From Streptomyces sp. SM11 (lineage in GTDB: Bacteria; Actinomycetota; Actinomycetes; Streptomycetales; Streptomycetaceae): a stretch of 64,000 nt of DNA. The stretch covers positions 2,208-66,207 of the forward strand of contig NZ_NEUE01000138.1 of assembly GCF_002910905.1 (NCBI RefSeq), given 5' to 3'. Every line of letters begins with the position of its first letter. The first letter of the stretch is position 1. The position numbers were made by a program, and so were the translations under genes. A model generated the notes under the pieces. It was not told where the DNA came from. It searched no databases and worked only from the letters and a program-made list of their open reading frames with translations. Positions 1 to 6,278 of the stretch are shown here, in pieces.

Positions 1-250
1 CCTGCGGCCTGGGAGTGGCTGACGGAGCCGGACGGACCGGTGGGACCTGCTGGGCCGGAGCTGCCGGCGCGACCGGACGAACCGGGGCCGGAGCCGGTGC
101 GGCGGGTGCTTTTTGTGGGGCCGAAGCCGCCGGACGGACCGGGGGCGCTGACTCGGCGGTGCGGGCGGAAGTCGTGGGGGCGGAAGCCGGGGCCGTCGGA
201 GGGGTGGTGGGGCGGGGCGGCACAGGGGCGCGCTGCGCTTCGGTACTCAT
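1..250 (-). CDS. Partial gene, Pro/Ala-rich N-terminus, function unknown
   Basis: A minus-strand frame beginning with ATG at 250 stays open to the left edge, giving at least 83 residues. It starts MSTEAQRAPVPPRPTTPP and is almost entirely Pro, Ala, Val, Ser, Thr and Arg, with PVRP-like units recurring. That composition suggests a disordered N-terminal linker in front of a domain that lies outside the window. The gene is divergent from the deaminase/aldolase, so the 190 bases between them should hold both promoters. No family can be named from this fragment. A plus-strand frame over the same bases is also open but encodes only Gly/Ala/Arg noise. Confidence 0.55.
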   Translation of the reverse strand, partial: MSTEAQRAPVPPRPTTPPTAPASAPTTSARTAESAPPVRPAASAPQKAPAAPAPAPVRPVAPAAPAQQVPPVRPAPSATPRPQ

Positions 251-439
251 CCGGCCCCCTGCTTACACGTCCTCGTACCGACCACGGATCACCGCCGCTG
301 ACAGGCCCGTTGGTGCTCGCGTGCACGTCACTCTACGGGCTGCGGGCGAACGGCGGGGAACGGGACGCCCCGGTCGGCGGAGGATCTGTCCTGATCGTCC
401 CCCTACCCAGCCGTAGCGGCTCTCTGGCAAGCTGCGGCC

Positions 440-1642
440 ATGACTGCCCGCGCCGCTGACCGGACCCGGTACAACCGGGCCACCGCCCATCTCGACGCCC
501 CGATCGCGATCGTCGATCTGGACGCGTTCGACGCAAACGCCGACGATCTGGTGCGGCGGGCGGGCGGGAAACCTGTCCGGGTGGCGAGCAAGTCGGTGCG
601 GTGCCGGGCCCTGCTGGAGCGGGTGCTCGCGCGTCCCGGGTTCGCCGGGATCATGTCGTACACGCTGGCGGAGTCGCTGTGGCTGGCGCGGGCCGGGTTC
701 GACGACGTCCTGCTGGCCTACCCGTCGGCCGACCGGGCCGCGTTCGCCGAGCTGGCCGCCGATCCGAAGCTCGCCGGGGCCGTGACCGTGATGGTCGACG
801 ACCACGCCCAGCTGGAGCTCATCGACGCCTCCCGGGCGGGCGGACAGGAGGAGATCCGGGTCTGCCTGGAGCTGGACACCTCGCTGCGGATGCTGGGCGG
901 CCGGGTCCGGATCGGGGCGCTGCGCTCCCCGCTGCGCTCCCCCGCGCAGCTCGCCGAGCTGGCCCGCTCGGTGGCCCGGCGGCCGGGCTTCCGGCTGGTG
1001 GGTCTGATGGCGTACGAGGGGCATGTCGCCGGGGTCGGCGACGCGCTGGCGGGGCGGCCGCTGCGGTCCCGGGCGATCCGGCTGATGCAGTCCGCCGCCC
1101 GCAAGGAGCTGGCGGTGCGCCGGGCCGAGGTCGTGCGGGCGGTCCGGGCGGTCGTGCCGGACCTGGAGTTCGTGAACGGCGGCGGCACGGGCAGCGTGCA
1201 GCACACGGCTGCCGAGGCCTCGGTGACGGAGATCGCGGCCGGTTCGGGGCTGTACGTGCCCCGGCTGTTCGACAACTACACGTCGTTCACCGGCCGCCCG
1301 GCGGCCCTGTTCGCACAGCCCGTGGTCCGCCGGCCCGGCGTGGGCGTCGTGACGGTGCTCGGGGGCGGCTATCCGGCGTCCGGCGCGGCCGGGGCGGACC
1401 GCTCGCCGGTGCCGTATCTGCCGGAGGGGCTGCGCTACGACGTGCAGGAGGGCGCGGGCGAGGTGCAGACGCCGCTGCTGGGCTCCCCCGCCGACGACCT
1501 GCTGATCGGCGACAAGGTCTGGTTCCGGCACGCCAAGGCCGGGGAGCTGTGCGAGCGCTTCGACGCGCTGTACCTGATCGAGGGCGACCGGGTCACGGCG
1601 AGCGTTCCGACGTACCGGGGCGAGGGGCAGACCTTCCTCTGA
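440..1642 (+). CDS. Amino acid deaminase/aldolase, alanine-racemase-like fold
   Basis: This is a 400-residue PLP enzyme of the alanine racemase N-terminal-domain/D-threonine aldolase group. The N-terminal strand IAIVDLDAFDAN is followed by VASKSVR, where Lys51 is the expected Schiff-base lysine of the barrel. The later NGGGTGS segment fits the phosphate-binding loop. The C-terminal part has the beta-domain typical of D-threonine aldolase relatives. Length matches proteins annotated in Streptomyces as amino acid deaminase/aldolase; the true substrate is not evident. It is a cytosolic, apparently single-gene unit, divergent from the upstream Pro/Ala-rich gene and convergent with the DUF2510 gene. 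The start is the first ATG of the conserved region. Confidence 0.85.
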   Translation: MTARAADRTRYNRATAHLDAPIAIVDLDAFDANADDLVRRAGGKPVRVASKSVRCRALLERVLARPGFAGIMSYTLAESLWLARAGFDDVLLAYPSADRAAFAELAADPKLAGAVTVMVDDHAQLELIDASRAGGQEEIRVCLELDTSLRMLGGRVRIGALRSPLRSPAQLAELARSVARRPGFRLVGLMAYEGHVAGVGDALAGRPLRSRAIRLMQSAARKELAVRRAEVVRAVRAVVPDLEFVNGGGTGSVQHTAAEASVTEIAAGSGLYVPRLFDNYTSFTGRPAALFAQPVVRRPGVGVVTVLGGGYPASGAAGADRSPVPYLPEGLRYDVQEGAGEVQTPLLGSPADDLLIGDKVWFRHAKAGELCERFDALYLIEGDRVTASVPTYRGEGQTFL

Positions 1643-1647
1643 CCTGA

Positions 1648-1677
1648 CCCGGCCCAGCCCGGCCCAGCCCGGCCCGA
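1648..1677. repeat. Three tandem copies of CCCGGCCCAG-like decamer
   Basis: Immediately after the deaminase stop there are three head-to-tail copies of a 10-base unit, CCCGGCCCAG, the last one diverged at its end. It lies between two convergent genes and may simply be slippage-prone GC-rich spacer. Confidence 0.5.
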
Positions 1678-1699
1678 CGGGGTCTGCGGCGTGTGGGGT

Positions 1700-2641
1700 T
1701 CAGGGGCCGATCGACGCGCCCACGCCGCTGCTCGCCCCGCTCCCGCCGAGCGGACGGATGCCCCGGGTGATCGTGTCCATCAGGGAGAGTGGCAGGTCGG
1801 GGATGTCCGCGTCGAAGGCGAAGCGGACGATCACCGGGGTCTCGGTGCCCACCGAGGACGGGAAGGCGACGGACTGCACGTACCCGCCGGGCCCCTTGCC
1901 GGTGGTGACCTGCCAGCGCACCAGATAGCCGGTGCGGCCCGCGACGGTCAGCTCCCGCGCCTCGATCACCTTGTGGGACCGGATGCCGCCGTGGGTGCGC
2001 CGGCCGAGGCTGTCCTCCTCGAAGGCCCGGTCGGCGGCGGTGACGATATCGGCCTCGGCCAGTGCCTCGGGATCGTTCTCGGCACCCCGGGCCGTGTGGG
2101 TGGTGACCGTGCCGTGGTAGCAGAACGACGCGGCGCCGGGGCAGTCGTAGGACTGCTCGGTGCGGATGGTAGGGATGTCGTCGGAGGTGTTCTCCGGCTT
2201 CTCCCAGCCCTTCGGGACGGGCAGCGTGACCCCGTTGAGCTGGTCGACCAGGACGGTGGGGTCCTCGTCCGGGTCGGGCTCGGCGGAGGCGGAGGCGGAG
2301 GCCGTCGGAGTGGTGACGGGGGCCGGGGACGAGGCGGTCGTCGGCGGAGCCGCCGGCGTCCCGCTGTCGTCGCGGCCCAGCAGCACCGCGCCGGTGACGG
2401 CCGCGCCCAGGACCAGTACGCCACAGAGCGTGATCGCCAGGACCTTCGTGCGGCTGCCGCCGCCGGAACCGTCGTGGGGGTCGCGCTGGTGCGGAAACGA
2501 CGGCGGTCCGAACCCCTCCGGTGCGGCGTGGGCGGCCGCCACTGGGCGGGTGTGCGCGGTCCAGGACGCGCCGTCCCACCAGCGCTCAAGGCCGGGTGCG
2601 CCCGTGTCCGGATACCAGCCGGGCGGCGTCGCGAAACTCAT
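1700..2641 (-). CDS. DUF2510 membrane-anchored protein
   Basis: A 313-residue protein with an N-terminal DUF2510 module (PPGWYPD near residues 6-12, then ERWWDG near 19-24), a linker rich in Pro/Gly/His, and one transmembrane segment at about residues 67-88. An acidic Ala/Ser/Pro stretch follows, then an extracytoplasmic domain of about 190 residues that contains Cys pairs but no recognisable catalytic motif. The DUF2510 end should be cytoplasmic and the rest outside. ATG at 2641 is chosen over the in-frame GTG two codons upstream because a TAGAGT -10-like hexamer sits 6 bases before it, which suggests a leaderless start. Function unknown. Confidence 0.8.
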   Translation of the reverse strand: MSFATPPGWYPDTGAPGLERWWDGASWTAHTRPVAAAHAAPEGFGPPSFPHQRDPHDGSGGGSRTKVLAITLCGVLVLGAAVTGAVLLGRDDSGTPAAPPTTASSPAPVTTPTASASASAEPDPDEDPTVLVDQLNGVTLPVPKGWEKPENTSDDIPTIRTEQSYDCPGAASFCYHGTVTTHTARGAENDPEALAEADIVTAADRAFEEDSLGRRTHGGIRSHKVIEARELTVAGRTGYLVRWQVTTGKGPGGYVQSVAFPSSVGTETPVIVRFAFDADIPDLPLSLMDTITRGIRPLGGSGASSGVGASIGP

Positions 2642-2698
2642 GCCCACACTCTAGGGTCCGGCTCCGGCACGGTCGCCGGGGCTCCGGCCTTCTCCGGG

Positions 2699-3634
2699 TC
2701 AGGCGTCCCGGCCGGTCAGGGACAGCAGGTCGCGGGCGGGACCGGTGGGGCGGTGCCCCCCGGGCCAGACGGCGCGCAGCTGGCGGCGCAGCCGTACGCC
2801 CGCGACGGGGACCTTGACCAGGCGGCGGGACGACAGCTCCTCACCCAGGGCCAGTTCGCTCAGGACGCAGGGGCCCGCGCCGCTCTCCGCCGCGCCCTTG
2901 ACCGCGGTGGTGGAGGAGAGTTCCAGCAGGGGCTGGGCCAGTCCGCCGTGCACGGAGAGCGCCGCGTCCAGGACCTGGCGGGTGCCGGAACCGTGTTCGC
3001 GCAGGATCAGCGGGGTGGCGGCGAGTTCGCCGGGCAGCAGCGGGGTGCGGCGGCGGGCCCACGCGTGGCTGGGGGCGACCACGACGACGAGGCGGTCGTG
3101 GGCGATGACGGTGCCGTCGAGGCCCTCCGGTATCGACAGGCCCTCGACGAAGCCGAGGTCGGCCTCCCCGGTGACCAGGCGGCGGGCGACGGCCGCGGAG
3201 TTGCCGACGAGGAGCGAGACCGCGGTGTCCGGCCGCTCGCCGCGCAGGGCGATCAGCCAGCCCGGCAGCAGGTATTCGGCGATCGTCATGCTGGCGACGA
3301 CCCGCAGCCGGGAGTCGCGGCGGTCGCGCAGCGCCTGGGTGCCCGCGTCGAAGGCCTCCGCCGCCTCGACGACCCGGCGTGCCCAGTCGGTGACCAGGGC
3401 GCCCGCGTCGGTGAGCCGGGAGCCGCGCGGGGAGCGGTCCAGCAGGGCGACGCCGAGCTGCCGCTCCATGGACCGGACGCGGCTGGAGGCGGCGGGCTGG
3501 GTGATGCCGACGTCCCGGGCGGCCCGCCCGAGGCTGCCGTGCCGGGCGACGGCGAGCAGCAGTTCCAGCGCCCCGAGGTCGGGGACCCGGTGGGAGAGGG
3601 GGATGTGGGGTGCGTGCGCGTCGTCGCCGGCCAT
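2699..3634 (-). CDS. LysR-family transcriptional regulator
   Basis: A 311-residue LysR-type regulator. The winged helix-turn-helix covers about residues 18-77 (LLAVARHGSLGRAARDVGITQPAAS is the usual pattern, with recognition-helix TQPAASSRV). A periplasmic-binding-protein-like effector domain fills residues 100-300. It is divergent from a TDT-family transporter 70 bases away, and the intergenic region carries two palindromes overlapping the LysR start, so it most likely controls the transporter and itself. The effector is unknown; CbbR/CysB-like members sense small anions or organic acids. Confidence 0.9.
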   Translation of the reverse strand: MAGDDAHAPHIPLSHRVPDLGALELLLAVARHGSLGRAARDVGITQPAASSRVRSMERQLGVALLDRSPRGSRLTDAGALVTDWARRVVEAAEAFDAGTQALRDRRDSRLRVVASMTIAEYLLPGWLIALRGERPDTAVSLLVGNSAAVARRLVTGEADLGFVEGLSIPEGLDGTVIAHDRLVVVVAPSHAWARRRTPLLPGELAATPLILREHGSGTRQVLDAALSVHGGLAQPLLELSSTTAVKGAAESGAGPCVLSELALGEELSSRRLVKVPVAGVRLRRQLRAVWPGGHRPTGPARDLLSLTGRDA

Positions 3635-3656
3635 AAAGCCAGCTTATGACCTCATA
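3633..3656. promoter_or_regulatory. Putative LysR operator, two overlapping palindromes
   Basis: ATAA-N7-TTAT at 3633-3647 has the T-N11-A geometry expected of a LysR recognition site and overlaps the LysR start codon. TATGA-CC-TCATA at 3645-3656 is a perfect 12-base palindrome overlapping it. Both are AT-rich islands in very GC-rich DNA, between the divergent regulator and transporter. Confidence 0.55.
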
Positions 3657-3704
3657 GGAACGGGGTCCCTGGCGGGCGGGGGCCCTACCGCCAAGGATCG
3701 TGGC

Positions 3705-4892
3705 ATGGCCATCCTTCCGCAGACCCGGACCGTTGTACCGCCCCCCGTCGCCGCTCTTCTCCCTGGTGGGGCGGACGGGCGGCCGGACACACGACGGCTG
3801 CCTTCCCTGCGGCACATCGGCCCGAACTGGTACGCGAGCGTGATGGGCACCGCGATCGTGGCGAGCGCCGGCGCGACGCTCCCGGTGGACGCTCCCGGTC
3901 TGCGCGCCGCGTGCACCGTCGTGTGGGCGCTGTCGGCCGTGCTGCTCCTGGCCGTGCTCACCGCGCGGGCCGGGCACTGGCTCTGCCACCGCGACCAGGC
4001 GCGCGCCCACCTGCTGGACCCGGCCGTCGCCCCGTTCTACGGCTGTCTGTCGATGGCGCTGATGGCCGTCGGCGGGGCCACCCTGACGGTGGGCGCGGAC
4101 GTGGTGGGCTTGCGGGCGGCACTCGCGGTGGACGTCGTGCTGTTCGTGGCGGGTACGGCGATCGGCCTGGTGGCCGCCGTCGTGGTGCCGTATCTGATGG
4201 TCGTACGCCACCGTCCCGCGCCCGGGTCCGCGTCGCCGGTCTGGCTGCTGCCGCTGGTCGCCCCGATGGTGTCGGCCTCGCAGGGCGCGCTGCTGGTGCC
4301 GCACGTCGCCGCCGGGCAGGGGCGTGAGGCGCTGCTGCTGGCCTGCTACGCGATGTTCGGCCTGTCGTTGCTGGCCACGCTGGTCGTGCTGCCGCTGGTC
4401 TTCTCCCGGCTGGTCCACCACGGTCCGCTGCCGCTCGCGCTGACCCCGACGCTGTTTCTGGTGCTGGGGCCGCTCGGGCAGTCGACGACCGCCGTCAACC
4501 AGCTGGCCGACGTGGCCCCGGGTGCGGTCGGGGCTTCCTACGCCTCCGCGTTCGGCGCGTTCGCCGTGCTGTACGGGGTGCCGGTGATGGGCTTCGCGCT
4601 GCTGTGGCTGGCCCTGGCGACCGCGATGGTGGTGCGGGCCGCGCGGAACGGGATGGGGTTCGCGATGACGTGGTGGGCGTTCACCTTCCCCGTCGGTACC
4701 TGTGTGACCGGGGCGGCCGGTCTGGCGCGGCACACCGGTCTCGACGCGCTGACCTGGCTGGCGGTGGCGCTGTACGTGCTCCTCGTGGTGGCGTGGGCGG
4801 CGGCCGGGACGCGGACGGCGCGCGGGGTGTTCAGCGGAGCGCTGACGGCAGCACCCGTGCCGCCTCGGCCAGCGACGGCCCGTACCAGGTGA
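3705..4892 (+). CDS. TDT-family (TehA/SLAC1-like) transporter
   Basis: A 395-residue integral membrane protein with about ten hydrophobic segments. It opens with the family-typical HIGPNWYASVMGTAIVA pattern at the first membrane helix. It belongs to the tellurite-resistance/dicarboxylate transporter superfamily, whose members act as anion, malate or sulfite carriers or channels. ATG at 3705 was selected because it begins the conserved region; an upstream extension would overlap the LysR gene antisense. The pairing with a divergent LysR regulator is typical. Its 3' end overlaps the convergent BtuF-like gene by 62 bases. Substrate cannot be inferred. Confidence 0.87.
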   Translation: MAILPQTRTVVPPPVAALLPGGADGRPDTRRLPSLRHIGPNWYASVMGTAIVASAGATLPVDAPGLRAACTVVWALSAVLLLAVLTARAGHWLCHRDQARAHLLDPAVAPFYGCLSMALMAVGGATLTVGADVVGLRAALAVDVVLFVAGTAIGLVAAVVVPYLMVVRHRPAPGSASPVWLLPLVAPMVSASQGALLVPHVAAGQGREALLLACYAMFGLSLLATLVVLPLVFSRLVHHGPLPLALTPTLFLVLGPLGQSTTAVNQLADVAPGAVGASYASAFGAFAVLYGVPVMGFALLWLALATAMVVRAARNGMGFAMTWWAFTFPVGTCVTGAAGLARHTGLDALTWLAVALYVLLVVAWAAAGTRTARGVFSGALTAAPVPPRPATARTR

Positions 4893-5541
4893 GCAGCCGC
4901 CCGTCGACGAGTGCGGCGGGCAGGGCGGGGAAGGCCTCGGGTCCGTCGTCCGCGGTGAAGCGGTAGGGCTCGTCGGGCAGCACGACCAGCTCGGCCCCGG
5001 AGGCGTTCAGCTCGTCGGGCGGGATGCGCGGGTAACGCTCGGCGTGGTCCGCGTACACGTTGCGGATGCCGAGGCGGGCGAGGAGGTCGCCGGCGAAGGT
5101 GTCGCGGCCGAGGACCATCCAGGGTCTGCGCCAGATCGGCACGACGGCGGGGCGCGGGCTCCCGGAGGGCGCGCGCAGGGCGGCCCAGGCGGCCTCGGCC
5201 TCGTCCAGCCAGCGGGGCCGGGCGAGCCCGCAGCCGTCGACGAGGACGCGGTGCAGTTCGGCGAAGGCCTGGTCCAGGGTGCGGACCTCGGTGACCAGGA
5301 CGTCGGTCCCGGCGGCCCGGAGCGCGTCGAGGTCGGGGGCCCGGTTCTCCTCCTCGTTGGCGATCACGAGGTCGGGGGCGAGGGCGGTGATCGCGGCCAC
5401 GTCCGGGTTCTTCGTGCCGCCGATCCGGGCGGCGGTGAGGTCCACGGGGTGCGTGCACCAGTCGGTGACGCCAGCGAGCAGCCCGGGTGCGGTGCGGGCG
5501 ACGGCCTCGGTGAGCGAGGGGACCAGGGAGACGACGCGCAC
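4831..5541 (-). CDS. Cobalamin/metal-binding BtuF-like protein, no signal peptide
   Basis: A 236-residue helical-backbone metal receptor/BtuF-type protein. The N-terminal strand MRVVSLVPSLTE is followed by LAGVTDWCTHP, GTKNPD and LAPDLVIANEEEN, the pattern of the first lobe of TroA/BtuF folds. A second lobe (RPWMVLGRDTFAGDLLARLG) follows. It begins directly with the first beta-strand, so it lacks the signal peptide and lipobox of exported binding proteins. This matches a known group annotated as cobalamin-binding proteins. No ABC permease or ATPase lies nearby. The downstream XRE-cupin gene is 30 bases away in the same direction and may be linked in expression. Confidence 0.8.
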   Translation of the reverse strand: MRVVSLVPSLTEAVARTAPGLLAGVTDWCTHPVDLTAARIGGTKNPDVAAITALAPDLVIANEEENRAPDLDALRAAGTDVLVTEVRTLDQAFAELHRVLVDGCGLARPRWLDEAEAAWAALRAPSGSPRPAVVPIWRRPWMVLGRDTFAGDLLARLGIRNVYADHAERYPRIPPDELNASGAELVVLPDEPYRFTADDGPEAFPALPAALVDGRLLTWYGPSLAEAARVLPSALR

Positions 5542-5571
5542 GGGACGCCTTTCGGGAAGGAAACGACGGGC

Positions 5572-6117
5572 TCAGCGGCGCGAGTCGAAGGTGGCGTCGA
5601 TGTGTTCGGCCACCGAGACGACCAGGAGCCGGGTGCCGGGCACGGTGGCGCGCCAGCGGTGGCGGACCCCGCCGGAGAGGAACAGGGTGTCGCCGTGCTC
5701 CAGGCGGTGGACCTGGCCCTCGGCCTCGACGTCGACGGCGCCCTCGACGACGTACATCAGTTCGTCGTTGCGGTGCTGGAACTCGCGCCCGAGGTCCGGC
5801 TCGCCGGTGAACTCCAGGGCGCTGAGCTGATGGCGGCCGCGCACCAGGCGGCGTACGCCCTCGCCCTCCTCGGCCCGGACGACGTCCACGGCGCGGGCGG
5901 AGTCGGCGGCGGCCCGCAGCCGCTCGGTGGTGGTCTCCAGCGCCTCGGCGACCCGGCCGAGGGAACGGGCGCTGGGACGGGCGCGCTCGTTCTCGATCTG
6001 GCTGAGGAAGGGCACGGAGAGGCCGCTGCGCGAGGCGACAGCGGCCAGCGTGAGCCCCAGGGTTCTGCGCCGTCGGCGGACGGCGGCACCCACTCTCGGT
6101 GTGTCCTTGTCGTCCAT
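5572..6117 (-). CDS. XRE-family regulator with C-terminal cupin domain
   Basis: A 181-residue regulator. Residues about 9-64 form an XRE helix-turn-helix (RRRRTLGLTLAAVASRSG, then SVPFLSQIENERARPS). Residues about 105-175 form a cupin barrel (ELMYVVEGAVDVE, HGDTLFLSGGVRHRW with the metal-ligand histidine). This HTH-cupin architecture usually regulates small-molecule metabolism in response to a bound ligand. ATG 6117 is preferred over upstream frames because the HTH begins right after it and GGGAGG lies upstream. It sits just upstream (same strand) of the BtuF-like gene. Target unknown. Confidence 0.87.
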   Translation of the reverse strand: MDDKDTPRVGAAVRRRRRTLGLTLAAVASRSGLSVPFLSQIENERARPSARSLGRVAEALETTTERLRAAADSARAVDVVRAEEGEGVRRLVRGRHQLSALEFTGEPDLGREFQHRNDELMYVVEGAVDVEAEGQVHRLEHGDTLFLSGGVRHRWRATVPGTRLLVVSVAEHIDATFDSRR

Positions 6118-6214
6118 GTCCCAGCTCCCTCCCGCCCCCGCCATCCTCCCGGTTGCCAGCACCTTACGCACATGGTTGTGCACGACGTCCGGCAAACGAC
6201 CCCCGGGCAGCCGG

Positions 6215-6250
6215 AAGGGGTGGCCCCGCCCGAAGGCGGAGCCACCCCTT
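6215..6250. terminator. Hairpin terminator after the betaine transporter
   Basis: Arms of about 16 bases (AAGGGGTGGC...) with one mismatch close over a CGAA tetraloop. It lies 29 bases past the stop codon of the betaine permease/binding fusion on the minus strand. Confidence 0.7.
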
Positions 6251-6278
6251 TCGACCTGTGCTTTCGTCCCCGCGGGAA

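Noticed and set aside
1691-3649. A 652-codon plus-strand frame
   Set aside because: Composition is Gly/Ala/Arg noise and it lies antisense to the DUF2510 and LysR genes, which are clear.
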